A DNA stretch of 33,712 bases, from the NCBI GenBank assembly GCA_023957275.1, contig JAMLHF010000046.1, positions 1 through 33,712 of the forward strand. The letters run 5' to 3'. Each line of letters starts with the position of its first letter. Position 1 is the stretch's first letter. Positions 1 through 9,122 of this stretch are shown in pieces. Both the position numbers and the translations under genes were made by a program. Source of the stretch: Lentimicrobium sp. (GTDB lineage: Bacteria > Bacteroidota > Bacteroidia > Bacteroidales > Lentimicrobiaceae). The notes below the pieces were generated by a model. That model worked only from the letters and a program-made list of their open reading frames with translations, was not told where the DNA came from and made no database searches.

Positions 1-95
1 TCATCCGCCACCATTTCCGGAATTGAGATCCTTAAAGCAAAGTAAGATGATGTAAAGCAAACCAAGGGATGATTAATCAGTAAACCTGAAAAAGT

Positions 96-2033
96 ATGCA
101 AGACATATCCCGCATCATCGCTTCCTGCCTGCTGCTGGCCCTTCCCTGCTTTTCGGGAGGCCAGCCCGCACGGCAAAATCTGCAGTCAACTCCGGGAAAA
201 AACAAAGTTGCTTCCATCGACACCCTGATCGCGCGCAGTGGGCGGATGGTTGAGGAAAATCCGGACACGGCATTCGTAATGGCCGGCAAAGCGCTGGAAA
301 TGGCGACGGGAATCAATGACCTGCAACGGCTCTCGCTGGCAGCAAGATGGATGGCTGAGGCCTGCTACTACAGAAACGATTACCTTAAAGCCATTGATTT
401 CTACCTGCAATCAGCCATGTATAGTTATAAAATTGACCGGGACTCATCCGGCTTTATGGCTGAAAGGCTCACCGATGCAGCTTTTTGCTACCAGGAGCTG
501 GGCATCTACGACAAGGCACTGGAACTGAATTTTGCTTCTTTAAAAATACAGCAAAAACTTGAAAATACACTAGAGATAAGCAATAACCTTTGCAATATCG
601 GCACCAACTATTTTTTCAGGGCGCAATACGATAAGGCGGTAGATTACTTTAACAGAACCCTTTCCATAGACAGAAAAAGCGGAGACTCTGCCGCCATTGC
701 CATTTCGCTGAATAACCTGGGCATGGTTTACAGCCGGTGGGGTAAACATCAGCGTGCACTGGAGTTCTATACCGAAGCGCTGAAACTCACCTCCGAGGAA
801 TCAAAAAAGTCAATAAAACTGAGCAATATCGGAATGGCCTGGTATTATCTGAAAGATTATGAAAAAGCGCTTCAGTACCTTAATCAGGCGCTTGAAATAG
901 ATATGAAATACAAACAACCCATACGTGCGGGAGTCAGGAAAAATGAAATCGGCAGCGTACTGGCTGCGATGGGGCAATATGCTGAGGCTATCCGCTTGCA
1001 CAAGGAAGCGCTGGCCGTTTTCAGGTCAGCCGGCATCCTGGAATCCCAGATCATTACCCTGGCAGATATGGGTGACTTATACCGGAAAACAGGCAACCTC
1101 CTGGCAGCGGAAACCTGTTACAAGGAAAGCGCCTCGATTGCATCGCGCAACCAGTCGTTACACCACCTGAGCCGCAGTTACAAAAGCCTTTTTGAGCTGG
1201 CGAAAGAACAGGGAAACAGCGACCTTGCATTAAATTACTACCTGGATTACTCCCGGGTAAAAGACTCCATTTTCACAAACGAAACGAATGACCTCATCTC
1301 CCGCTACGAGATTATGTATGAAACCGAAAAACATGAAAATGAAAACCAACTGCTGTTAAGGGACAATGAGATCAAGGCAAGAAGGCAGAAAATGTTGCTG
1401 ATTTTTACCGCAGGACTATTGCTGCTGCTGATCATGGCCCTGAGTCTTTTCAGGATAAGGTCGAAATACCTTAATCAACAACAGCTGATCCTGCAACAGG
1501 ACAATTATCTGGCAAATCTTGAGATTGCCCGGAAGGATGCAGCGAATCAGGCGCTGGAGGAGAGGATATTCGCCGAACAGCAGATAAACAGGCTGGAGCG
1601 GGAGAAACACCTGGCTGAAATTGAAGTAAAAAACAATGAGCTGGCCAACTCGCTGTTGAATATTGTCAGGAAAAATGAAATTATGTATGAAATCCGGGAA
1701 AGGATCCGGACATCCGGTAACGGTGATGCCTTAAATGAACTGGTCCGGTTTATCAATTCAAATACGGACACCGATCACAACTGGAAAAAGTTCAGGCTGG
1801 AATTTGAGCAGGTACATTCAGGTTTTTTCGACCGGCTTAAGGAAAACTATCCTGATCTTACCGAGCACGACACCCGCCTGGCAGCCTGTCTGCGCATCAA
1901 CCTGAGCTCCAGGGAAATTGCCGGCATGATGAATGTATCCCTCGAAACCGCGCATAAAAACAGGCAGCGGCTGCGAAAAAAAATGAACCTTTCTCCCGGA
2001 AGTGACCTGGCATCAGAACTGAGAAAGATCTGA
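96..2033 (+). CDS. Membrane-anchored TPR sensor / LuxR-type HTH transcriptional regulator (cassette 1)
   Basis: Predicted one-component regulator of 645 residues. Residues 1-22 form a signal-peptide-like hydrophobic stretch. Residues ~45-390 are TPR-like helical repeats (for example NNLGMVYSRWGKHQRALEFY near 206). Residues ~433-453 form one membrane helix and ~455-540 a charged coiled coil. Residues ~586-632 are a LuxR/GerE-like helix-turn-helix (LSSREIAGMMNVSLETAHKN). The layout implies a TPR sensor outside the cytoplasmic membrane and a DNA-binding domain inside, so DNA binding while membrane-tethered; this is inferred, not shown. It is co-linear throughout with the regulator at 9123. The next gene starts 113 bp downstream behind its own promoter with a twin direct repeat, the likely target. 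ATG 96 is chosen because it begins the signal peptide. The ligand is unknown. Confidence 0.9.
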   Translation: MQDISRIIASCLLLALPCFSGGQPARQNLQSTPGKNKVASIDTLIARSGRMVEENPDTAFVMAGKALEMATGINDLQRLSLAARWMAEACYYRNDYLKAIDFYLQSAMYSYKIDRDSSGFMAERLTDAAFCYQELGIYDKALELNFASLKIQQKLENTLEISNNLCNIGTNYFFRAQYDKAVDYFNRTLSIDRKSGDSAAIAISLNNLGMVYSRWGKHQRALEFYTEALKLTSEESKKSIKLSNIGMAWYYLKDYEKALQYLNQALEIDMKYKQPIRAGVRKNEIGSVLAAMGQYAEAIRLHKEALAVFRSAGILESQIITLADMGDLYRKTGNLLAAETCYKESASIASRNQSLHHLSRSYKSLFELAKEQGNSDLALNYYLDYSRVKDSIFTNETNDLISRYEIMYETEKHENENQLLLRDNEIKARRQKMLLIFTAGLLLLLIMALSLFRIRSKYLNQQQLILQQDNYLANLEIARKDAANQALEERIFAEQQINRLEREKHLAEIEVKNNELANSLLNIVRKNEIMYEIRERIRTSGNGDALNELVRFINSNTDTDHNWKKFRLEFEQVHSGFFDRLKENYPDLTEHDTRLAACLRINLSSREIAGMMNVSLETAHKNRQRLRKKMNLSPGSDLASELRKI

Positions 2034-2066
2034 ACAAAGATTCCCGCTGCAGGAAATATTCATTTC

Positions 2067-2126
2067 TGTCCCCCTCTTTGTCCCTCCTGAAAATTTGCAG
2101 GACCCCGGCCTGGCAGCTTAAATTTG
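2067..2126 (+). promoter_or_regulatory. Promoter with twin direct-repeat operator, cassette 1
   Basis: Two half-sites, TGTCCCCCT (2067-2075) and TGTCCCTCC (2079-2087), lie 12 bp apart. They are followed by a -33-like AAATTTG ending at 2097 and a Bacteroidota -7 box TAAATTTG at 2119-2126. The same order and near-identical spacing recur at 11101-11160 and 11611-11669, each time before an acylphosphatase-like gene. The twin sites lie just upstream of -33, where an activator would bind. Activation by the upstream TPR/LuxR regulator is inference. Confidence 0.7.
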
Positions 2127-2146
2127 TGTATCCGGCACATTCAGCT

Positions 2147-2428
2147 ATGAATACCTGCAACATGATTACGTTTCACCGGGCCACCTATGATGACGGCTTC
2201 GGTTTCTCATGTATGCAGGCTGCCTATAAGCTGGGCATCCGCGGGAGAATGGACTACAGCCCCCAGCAGGGAGTTACTATCCTGGCCGAAGGGAAGGAAG
2301 AGAGCCTTTCGGCTTTTATCGACTGGATCAACCAGCATGCCGGCCTTATCAACCACTTCAACAATCAGCAGTTAAACCGCCAGCCTTTCAACTACAAGGA
2401 ATTCGACATCTACCGGCACACCGCTTAG
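2147..2428 (+). CDS. Small acylphosphatase-like protein, degenerate active site (cassette 1)
   Basis: A 93-residue protein without signal peptide, so probably cytoplasmic. The pattern GFGF...A..LGIRG...(~15 residues)..AEG....L..FI.WI...FDIY follows the acylphosphatase fold (GVGFR...A..LGL.GWV.N....V...G......F). The catalytic Arg of GFR is Ser here and the Asn of the WVRN stretch is not kept, so acylphosphatase activity is doubtful and a binding or regulatory role is more likely. ATG 2147 is preferred over the longer frame from TTG 2078, because 2078 lies inside the operator. It also gives exactly 20 residues up to GFGF and 20-21 bp from the -7 box, matching the paralogue at 11689. A giant secreted protein gene follows after 53 bp. 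Confidence 0.7.
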   Translation: MNTCNMITFHRATYDDGFGFSCMQAAYKLGIRGRMDYSPQQGVTILAEGKEESLSAFIDWINQHAGLINHFNNQQLNRQPFNYKEFDIYRHTA

Positions 2429-2481
2429 TATTTGATTATCATTGATTTATACAATTCTGCTTTAATAAAAATACTGAAATC

Positions 2482-5400
2482 ATGAAAACACTGACCCGCC
2501 TAAGTATGGTGATGGCCCTGACGCTGATCACATTTTTATGCTCCGGACAAACCGCTGAGCAGGCACCTGAGAAACCGGTTCCGCCAACTTTTGGCAGTCT
2601 GGATTACTGGCAGGAGAAGATTCAGGACAGAGATATCAACTTCTTTGAACTTAAAAATGAGTTTCATGACTACTGGAAAGATAAAACCCCGGTAAAGGGT
2701 TCCGGATACAAGCAGATAAGCAGGTGGCTGACGCATAAGGAGGCCTATGCCAATCCGGATGGCACACTGCGGTTGCCGGAAGACGATCTCCAACAGGCTT
2801 TGGAACTAATGCAGCAAACGAATGCAATGACGATTACCGGAAATTGGTCTTACGCGGGTCCTTTTCAGCCAATCTATTTTGTAGGTGAAACAACCAGTGC
2901 CACCTCAGCAATGGGACGCGTAACCACAATCGGATTTAATCCTCATGATAACAACACAATTTATGTTGGAGCACCCCTGGGAGGGCTGTGGAAATCTACA
3001 AACTATGGCGCAACCTGGTACAATATGAATACAGATGTCATCACCTCATTGGGTGTATCGGCCGTAGCCGTGCACCCGACAGACCCCAATACTATTTTTA
3101 TAGGCACCGGAGACAGGGATAGTGAGAATACCCTTGGCAAGGGGATTTACAAATCAACAGACGGTGGCCTCACCTGGAACGCCAAGCCAATATCAACAAG
3201 ACATGATAAAATAGTTCATAAGATATATTTCAACCCTTCCGATCCAAACATTATGGCCATTGCCTCCAACTATGGAGTTTTTTATTCTGTGGATGGCGGG
3301 GAAACCTGGGAAAAAAGACTTACAGCCTACATTATTGATATGGAGCAAAAACCGGGAGAACCATTAACACTTTATGCCGTTAGTAAAACAACTTTTTATA
3401 AATCAACAGATTTCGGGTACAACTGGGATCCTCAGATGACAGTTCCGACCCACCGCATGGCAATAGGAGTCACGGCAGCAAACCCCGGGAAAGTGCTGCT
3501 ATTCACCACCAGGGATTCAAAGTTTTACAGGGTTTATCGTTCATATGATTCGGGTGTAACATTTGATACGATTTTTTCAACCGGAACGTCGCCGGGTGAA
3601 GGGCAGGGAGGTTACAACCTGGATGTAGTCATTGACCCCAACAATGAAAATATCGTTTATGCAGGCATGATTAACTTCTACAAATCAACGGACGGTGGTG
3701 TAACTTTTGTAAACCAGGAACCGGTTTATGCCGATGATCAGCACATCTTTGAGTTCCATCCTCTTACCCACCGGCTTTATATCGGAAATGATTCAGGCAT
3801 CTGGTACACAGACAATGGAACAGATTACTACTATTCAAGCAACGGGCTGAATATCACTTCAAGCTACCGCATTGATGTTTCGGCACAAAATCCAAACCGT
3901 ATTATCTCAGGGAATCAGGATGCAGCTACTTTTATTACCCTTAACAGCACTACCCATAAAGTTTGTGGAGGGGATGGCATGACCTGCCGTTTTGATTATA
4001 CAGATGAGAATTATATCTATACAAGCAGCCAAAATGGAAATGTAAGAAGAGCTATAAATGGAGGCGTTATTGATTCCCTGTATAGAACCATTGCTTCAAA
4101 TGGCGTTAATGGCATCACCCAAAACGGGAACTGGCAAACTGCATACGCAATCAGCTATTTTAATCCCAACATGATGTTTTACGGGGCCCACGATGTTTAT
4201 TGGAGTAACAACATCAAGACAGCCAATCCTGACAATGTGACTTTCTTTCAGATATCCGACAACATATCAGGTACCGATAATAGCACTACCATTGAGTATA
4301 TGAAACAATCCAGGGCGCAGGAAAGTCTTCTTTACATTGCTTACAACAACGGAAGGATGTTCCGGACGAGTAACGCACTTGACTACTCTCCCGTCTGGGT
4401 GGAATTAACGCAACCCAATAACATGGGTGGTGTAAGATTTGAAACGCATCCGACCAACCCGAACATTGTCTATATTGTAAAAGGCATCAATGTTTACCGT
4501 TCCAGCAACAGGGGCAACAGCTGGCAGGACATTACAGGTAACCTGCCCGAACTTGGCATGTTGTCCATTGCCTATATGAACGGCTCACCGGAAGGATTGT
4601 ATGTAGGAACTACCGCCGGGGTATATTATAAGGATACGACCATGACAGACTGGGTGCCCTTTAAAACCGGCCTTCCGTTGACCCAGGTAAGAGATATGGT
4701 TATCAATTATTCAACCACGCCGGCTCAGCTTTTTGCAGGAACTTTCGGCAGGGGCATCTGGAAAACAACGGTGTTACCCTCCTATGTACCCGATATTTAC
4801 TGCGGTACCGAAAATACCACCACCATCAACGGAACCTACGTGAATTCCTACAATCAGTACCATACCAGCCAATCGATGGTTACCATTGACCAGTTCAGTT
4901 ATGGATACTACCTTTCGGAAAATAATGTTATTTCAACCAACGACAATTTAGTAATTCAAACCGAAGTTTCCAACATTGCTCCGGGGATGAATCACCTGGC
5001 CCAGCTTGCCACCGATGTGGCTGCTGCGTTGCCGGAGCTTGCCCCGGGTACTTATTACCTGGGATTGCTGATCGACAACCTGGAAGAGGTAGACGAAACC
5101 AATGAAACGAACAATGAATGGGTAGCTTCCACCCAGGTAGTGATTCCGGCTATTCCAGCCGCACCGGTTAATGTGCAGGCCAGCGACGGCGATTATCCCG
5201 ACAAGGTGACCATAACCTGGGAAAACAATACCGGTGAACCGCTGTATTTTGCCGTTTTCAGGGCAGAGTCATTATTCGACCTGGCCCCTGATCAGATCAG
5301 CCCGGCCTGGACCACTTCACTGGCCTATGATGACTATTCGGCAGTGCCCGGTCAAACCTATTATTACCGGGTAAAAGCCTCCCGCTATCCGGAAGGCATC

Positions 5401-5907
5401 AGGGCTTCAGAATACAGCAGTTACAATATCGGTCATACTGCACTGGTAACACCGGCAAATGTGGAGGCCAGCGACGGCTCCTTCAGCGATCGCATAGTTA
5501 TTACCTGGACACCGGTAGTCGGGGCAACCCACTACAAGATTTACAGAAGCCTTACCCCTGTGGCAACCGAACAAAATGTCATCACCGGACTTACCTGGGT
5601 AGAACTCGACTCCAGCTATACCGATTACGGCCCTGCTTACGGGAACACCTATTACTACTGGGTGAGGGCCGCCATGAGTCAATTCGGGTCATATGCCACC
5701 GGCTTCAGCGCAGCCAACACCGGATATCTGGGATTTGTTACCGCTCCGACCGCAACGGCCAGCGACGGAACATACACCGACAGGGTGGAAGTTACCTGGA
5801 ATACCGTACCCGGGGCAACCCACTACCGGGTTTACCGGGGGACATATTCTCATCCGATCTTATCCGGATCCGGTCAGCGGCTGGCAAACTGCCACCTCAT
5901 TCAGTGA
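2482..5907 (+). CDS. Giant secreted sortilin/BNR-propeller protein, N-terminal part (gene continues to 8893 through frameshifts)
   Basis: 1141 residues are readable before the first frameshift. Residues 1-22 are a signal peptide (ALTLITFLCSG/Q). Residues ~100-770 are a sortilin/VPS10-like beta-propeller with Asp-box-type turns (STDGGLTWN, SVDGGETWEK, SNRGNSWQD). Residues ~775-885 are CARDB-like. Fn3-like domains begin near 891, 988 and 1087 (each with an ASDG.(Y/F)...V..TW core). It is co-linear with the intact 2125-residue paralogue at 12015, which has two further Fn3-like domains, a second CARDB-like domain, a beta-helix and a C-terminal module. The last ~20 residues before the stop at 5905 are out-of-frame translation. 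Likely role: large surface or secreted binding protein or hydrolase-like factor. No catalytic residues can be assigned and the substrate is unknown. Confidence 0.85.
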   Translation: MKTLTRLSMVMALTLITFLCSGQTAEQAPEKPVPPTFGSLDYWQEKIQDRDINFFELKNEFHDYWKDKTPVKGSGYKQISRWLTHKEAYANPDGTLRLPEDDLQQALELMQQTNAMTITGNWSYAGPFQPIYFVGETTSATSAMGRVTTIGFNPHDNNTIYVGAPLGGLWKSTNYGATWYNMNTDVITSLGVSAVAVHPTDPNTIFIGTGDRDSENTLGKGIYKSTDGGLTWNAKPISTRHDKIVHKIYFNPSDPNIMAIASNYGVFYSVDGGETWEKRLTAYIIDMEQKPGEPLTLYAVSKTTFYKSTDFGYNWDPQMTVPTHRMAIGVTAANPGKVLLFTTRDSKFYRVYRSYDSGVTFDTIFSTGTSPGEGQGGYNLDVVIDPNNENIVYAGMINFYKSTDGGVTFVNQEPVYADDQHIFEFHPLTHRLYIGNDSGIWYTDNGTDYYYSSNGLNITSSYRIDVSAQNPNRIISGNQDAATFITLNSTTHKVCGGDGMTCRFDYTDENYIYTSSQNGNVRRAINGGVIDSLYRTIASNGVNGITQNGNWQTAYAISYFNPNMMFYGAHDVYWSNNIKTANPDNVTFFQISDNISGTDNSTTIEYMKQSRAQESLLYIAYNNGRMFRTSNALDYSPVWVELTQPNNMGGVRFETHPTNPNIVYIVKGINVYRSSNRGNSWQDITGNLPELGMLSIAYMNGSPEGLYVGTTAGVYYKDTTMTDWVPFKTGLPLTQVRDMVINYSTTPAQLFAGTFGRGIWKTTVLPSYVPDIYCGTENTTTINGTYVNSYNQYHTSQSMVTIDQFSYGYYLSENNVISTNDNLVIQTEVSNIAPGMNHLAQLATDVAAALPELAPGTYYLGLLIDNLEEVDETNETNNEWVASTQVVIPAIPAAPVNVQASDGDYPDKVTITWENNTGEPLYFAVFRAESLFDLAPDQISPAWTTSLAYDDYSAVPGQTYYYRVKASRYPEGIRASEYSSYNIGHTALVTPANVEASDGSFSDRIVITWTPVVGATHYKIYRSLTPVATEQNVITGLTWVELDSSYTDYGPAYGNTYYYWVRAAMSQFGSYATGFSAANTGYLGFVTAPTATASDGTYTDRVEVTWNTVPGATHYRVYRGTYSHPILSGSGQRLANCHLIQ

Positions 5908-6591
5908 TCTTACGGCAGTAACTGCGGTAAAATATTATTACTGGATCAGGGCTTCACAGGATGCAACCGGGACTGTAACCACAGGCTACGGTGCAAAGAC
6001 GCGGGTTACCGAAACTTTATTCCGCCTCCTGTTACTGCTACCGACGGTACATCGACCTATTACACTTCCGTATCCTGGACCGCGGTCAGCGGAGCAACCT
6101 ATTATAAAGTTTACAGACGAAACAGTACCACTGACCCTTATGCCCCTGTATCAGGCTGGGTCACCCGTACCAGCCGCAGCGACGCTACAGGTGTTCCGGG
6201 CGCCCTGTATCAATACTCCATCAGGGTGGCCAGCGACACCAACTACATCGTGAGTAATTATCATACGATGCCGGCTACCGCCGGATCGCCGCACCTGTTG
6301 TCAGCACCACCATCGGTGCGCAGGCCGACAGGGTCACGATCGCATGGCAACCGGCCGAAGGAGCAACTTATTACCGGGTACAACGCTCCCCGGTTGAAAA
6401 CCCGGTGTACACCACCCTGGCCAACTACAGCAACACGCTCAACAATTATTACACAGACCTTACGGCCGTGCCCAATCAGCGGTATTACTACAGGGTAACC
6501 GGGGCCGTAAATTCATCGGGATTAAGGGCCGGAAACAATGGGATCGTTATTGGAATGGCGGGGGCATGCAGCAACCTGGCAGAGGAAGATT
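5837..6591 (+). pseudogene. Frameshifted middle of the giant gene (Fn3-like domains 3-5 and start of second CARDB-like domain)
   Basis: Reading against the paralogue at 12015 restores one continuous frame with four single-base changes. One G too many lies in the GGGGG run at 5837-5841; without it the text reads VYRGHILIRSYPDPVSGW, the same length as the paralogue. One G is missing at ~6002-6005 (restores GAKTRGYRNFIPPP). One G is missing at ~6273-6274 (restores PGYRRIAAP). One T is missing at ~6590-6591 (restores EEDFNHACNSLHG). All four are in homopolymer runs and no in-frame stop remains after correction. This could be a young pseudogene, but the clustering in homopolymers looks as much like sequencing error. 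Several short open frames here (5693-6253, 6226-6498, 6405-6641) are fragments of this one gene. Confidence 0.85.
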
Positions 6592-8893
6592 CAACCATGC
6601 GTGCAATAGCCTGCACGGCACCACCATTGATATCGGGATGAGGCTGGCCAACCAGGGATATTATAACCTTGCCGATTCCGTATCCATTACTGTTTATCTC
6701 GAGAGTTCCCCTCCGGATGGCACGCCCGAAGTTACCCTTGGAACTGCAAAAATCCCACCCCTTGAGGTGGATGAGTTCTATGATGCAACCTTCTCTGCCG
6801 ATGCCGGAAATATCCCGGATTTTGACTTCACTTACGGCACCTGGCACATCGCCCTTGGCCTCAATTGTGATAACGGAAACGGAAACTGCGACAACACCAC
6901 TGCCGACGACTATGTAATTTGGTATAATCCGGTGGTGAACCACACGGACGCGCTGCACGGCATTTATACAATCGGCAGTGCTGAATGCGATTTTGTAAGT
7001 CCGGCCGCAGCCCTGGATGCACTACTTACCCGCGGCATGTCTGACCCCGTGACCTTCCACCTGATGCCGGAAGAATTTATCGGACAACTGTATTTTACCC
7101 ACATCAACGGATCGGGGCCGGAAAAAGGAATCCTGTTTACCCGCCATCCGGACCATGCCGATACGGCAACCATTGTAGCGGTTCCGACAAAAACCAGCAA
7201 TTACACCATCCGGCTCGAGAACTGCACCAACCTGACCTTCGATGGCCTGCACCTGAAAACGCTGGGCGCTTCGGATTTCGAGGATACGTATGGCAGGGTA
7301 ATTCATCTGAGTGGCGAATCCAATCAATTGTCATTCATTAATAACGATATAGAAGGCTTTACCGATGACGCACACTACGGAATGGAGAACGGCGTGATTT
7401 ACGCCAGCTATTTTACAGGCAGCAACCTGCTGTTTGAAAATAACCGGATCCGCAACGGAACAACCGGCATTGATATACAAGGTGCAAACTTAATTACCGG
7501 ACCGGTCAGCAATCTGCTGATCAGGGACAATGAAATAACCGGATACCGGAAAATCGGAGTTGACCTGAGATTTATTAACCACCTTGAAATATGCGGAAAT
7601 TACCTTAGAAACGGCTTCCTGAGTTCCCAATGGTCAAACGGGATGTATATTTCAGATGTAGTAAACGGCGCTGATATCAGTCGTAACCGGATTCAACTTG
7701 AAGGAAATGCTGAAGTAAAGCATGCATTATCGTTTTATGACTGCAATATGGAGGCATCGCAACCCATACTGATTTCTAACAATTTCATCACCATGGAATC
7801 AGGCAGTTTCCTGAATTACGGGGTAAGTCTTGGGTCATCAACCCATCTCCTTTTTGCGCACAACAGCATCAATATTTACGGAACCCCGGGCACCTTTTCC
7901 TCAGCGCTGACTTTCCAGGGGGAAGATACGCCTCAGGAATACACCAACACGGTATTGAATAACAATCTGGTCAATCAGGCGGGCGGGACCTGCGTTGCAT
8001 ACAACAACTTCCTGGAAAACCCCGGATTTATCACGGAGATGAATTATAACAATCTGGTTACTGACGGACCGGTCATGTTTACCGTTGATCAGGCACCTTA
8101 TCCAGATATGGCCTCCTGGAGGTCGCTCACAGGGCTTGATATGAATTCCGTTTCTCTAGACCCCGGCTTTGCAAGCAATACCGACCTGCATTGCACCAAC
8201 CCGGCTTTCGACAACCTGGGCACGCCTGTCCCTGAAGTTTCAACCGACATTGATGGTGATCCCCGTTCACCGGCCACCCCGGATATAGGAGCAGATGAAT
8301 TTAACAATGAACCAGCTGAAACAACGCTCACGCTGGAGGTTTTCCTGGAAGGGCTTTACAACGGGGCGAATTCCATGCGTCAGGCATTTGATGAGAACGG
8401 GCCGCATTTCGGCCCCGGCGTTGCCGATCAGATTGTGATTGAACTTCACGATGCTTCCGGCTACGGAAATATTGCTTATACCTCACCACCGGTGAATCTG
8501 GGCACAAACGGTCAGGCCGTTATCACTGTTCCGGGCACATTCAGCGGTTCTTATTACATCACCATTCGCCACCGGAACAGCCTGGCCACCACCACTGCTG
8601 CACCTGTTTCGTTCAGCGCCAGCAATGTTGCGCTTAACCTTGATCATCCTTCAAAAGCCTTTGGCGGCAATCTGCTGATGATGATTGACGGAAAGTATGT
8701 GATTTACGGCGGCGATGTGAATCAGGACGGCTCGGTAGACACCGCCGATATGACTCCGGTTGACAATGACGCTTCCGCTTTTGTTACCGGCTACCTGGCA
8801 ACCGATGTGAATGGCGATGGCACCGTAGATACAGGAGATATGACCATTATCGACAACAATGCCGCGGCCTTTGTGAGCAGCATCACTCCCTGA
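6566..8893 (+). CDS. Giant secreted protein, C-terminal part: beta-helix plus dockerin-like C-terminal module
   Basis: Continuation of the gene begun at 2482. The homologous frame starts near 6590; ATG 6566 is probably not a real start, since no signal peptide or ribosome site is seen. In order: the rest of a CARDB-like domain (to ~6950), a linker with TIGSAECDF at ~6970, a right-handed parallel beta-helix (~7200-8150, repeats such as LLFENNRIRNGTTGIDIQG), a short IDGDPRSPATPDIGADE stretch typical of beta-helix ends, and a ~190-residue C-terminal module from ~8325. The module ends with two calcium-loop-like segments (DVNQDGSVDTAD and DVNGDGTVDTGD) and a final SSITP. The same module ends three more proteins in this window. 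No type IX YPNP sorting domain is present. Confidence 0.8.
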   Translation: MQQPGRGRFNHACNSLHGTTIDIGMRLANQGYYNLADSVSITVYLESSPPDGTPEVTLGTAKIPPLEVDEFYDATFSADAGNIPDFDFTYGTWHIALGLNCDNGNGNCDNTTADDYVIWYNPVVNHTDALHGIYTIGSAECDFVSPAAALDALLTRGMSDPVTFHLMPEEFIGQLYFTHINGSGPEKGILFTRHPDHADTATIVAVPTKTSNYTIRLENCTNLTFDGLHLKTLGASDFEDTYGRVIHLSGESNQLSFINNDIEGFTDDAHYGMENGVIYASYFTGSNLLFENNRIRNGTTGIDIQGANLITGPVSNLLIRDNEITGYRKIGVDLRFINHLEICGNYLRNGFLSSQWSNGMYISDVVNGADISRNRIQLEGNAEVKHALSFYDCNMEASQPILISNNFITMESGSFLNYGVSLGSSTHLLFAHNSINIYGTPGTFSSALTFQGEDTPQEYTNTVLNNNLVNQAGGTCVAYNNFLENPGFITEMNYNNLVTDGPVMFTVDQAPYPDMASWRSLTGLDMNSVSLDPGFASNTDLHCTNPAFDNLGTPVPEVSTDIDGDPRSPATPDIGADEFNNEPAETTLTLEVFLEGLYNGANSMRQAFDENGPHFGPGVADQIVIELHDASGYGNIAYTSPPVNLGTNGQAVITVPGTFSGSYYITIRHRNSLATTTAAPVSFSASNVALNLDHPSKAFGGNLLMMIDGKYVIYGGDVNQDGSVDTADMTPVDNDASAFVTGYLATDVNGDGTVDTGDMTIIDNNAAAFVSSITP
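8336..8893 (+). repeat. C-terminal module DNA, near-identical to 17835-18392
   Basis: The last 558 bp of the two giant genes align without any gap (constant offset of 9499 bp). Long stretches differ only at scattered, mostly silent positions, for example around 8636-8800 compared with 18135-18299. The rest of the two genes is much more diverged, which suggests recent gene conversion or module exchange. Confidence 0.8.
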
Positions 8894-8924
8894 ACGGGCC
8901 TTTTGAAATCCGGATTATCCTCTG

Positions 8925-8952
8925 AGACCTCTCCTGAAAAAGAGGTCTTTTT
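8925..8952 (+). terminator. Rho-independent terminator after cassette 1
   Basis: A perfect 8-bp stem AGACCTCT / AGAGGTCT with loop CCTGAAAA is followed by TTTTT at 8948-8952. It lies 32 bp after the stop codon of the giant gene and separates cassette 1 from cassette 2. Confidence 0.85.
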
Positions 8953-9038
8953 CCTGTACGACATTTTCATCCGGATTAACATATGCCAATACATAAGCAG
9001 CGTTTAAATTTATTCAGGTATTTACAATGAAAATTTAC

Positions 9039-9045
9039 TAATTTG
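9039..9045 (+). promoter_or_regulatory. Possible -7 box of the second TPR/LuxR regulator
   Basis: TAATTTG resembles a shortened Bacteroidota -7 box (TAnnTTTG) in the AT-rich gap between the terminator at 8925 and the regulator start at 9123. No clear -33 box is seen and the twin TGTC half-sites are absent here, so the regulator gene is probably not controlled like its neighbours. Confidence 0.25.
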
Positions 9046-9122
9046 CATAATATAATCAGAAACCAGGATTACCTGATAGTATTTAACGGATAAATAACTG
9101 ATAAACAGTAAAACAAAGTGCA

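Noticed and set aside
2078-2146. Upstream extension of the small protein gene from TTG 2078
   Set aside because: It would begin inside the operator and cross the -7 box; ATG 2147 gives the same length to the GFGF motif and the same distance from the -7 box as the paralogue at 11689.
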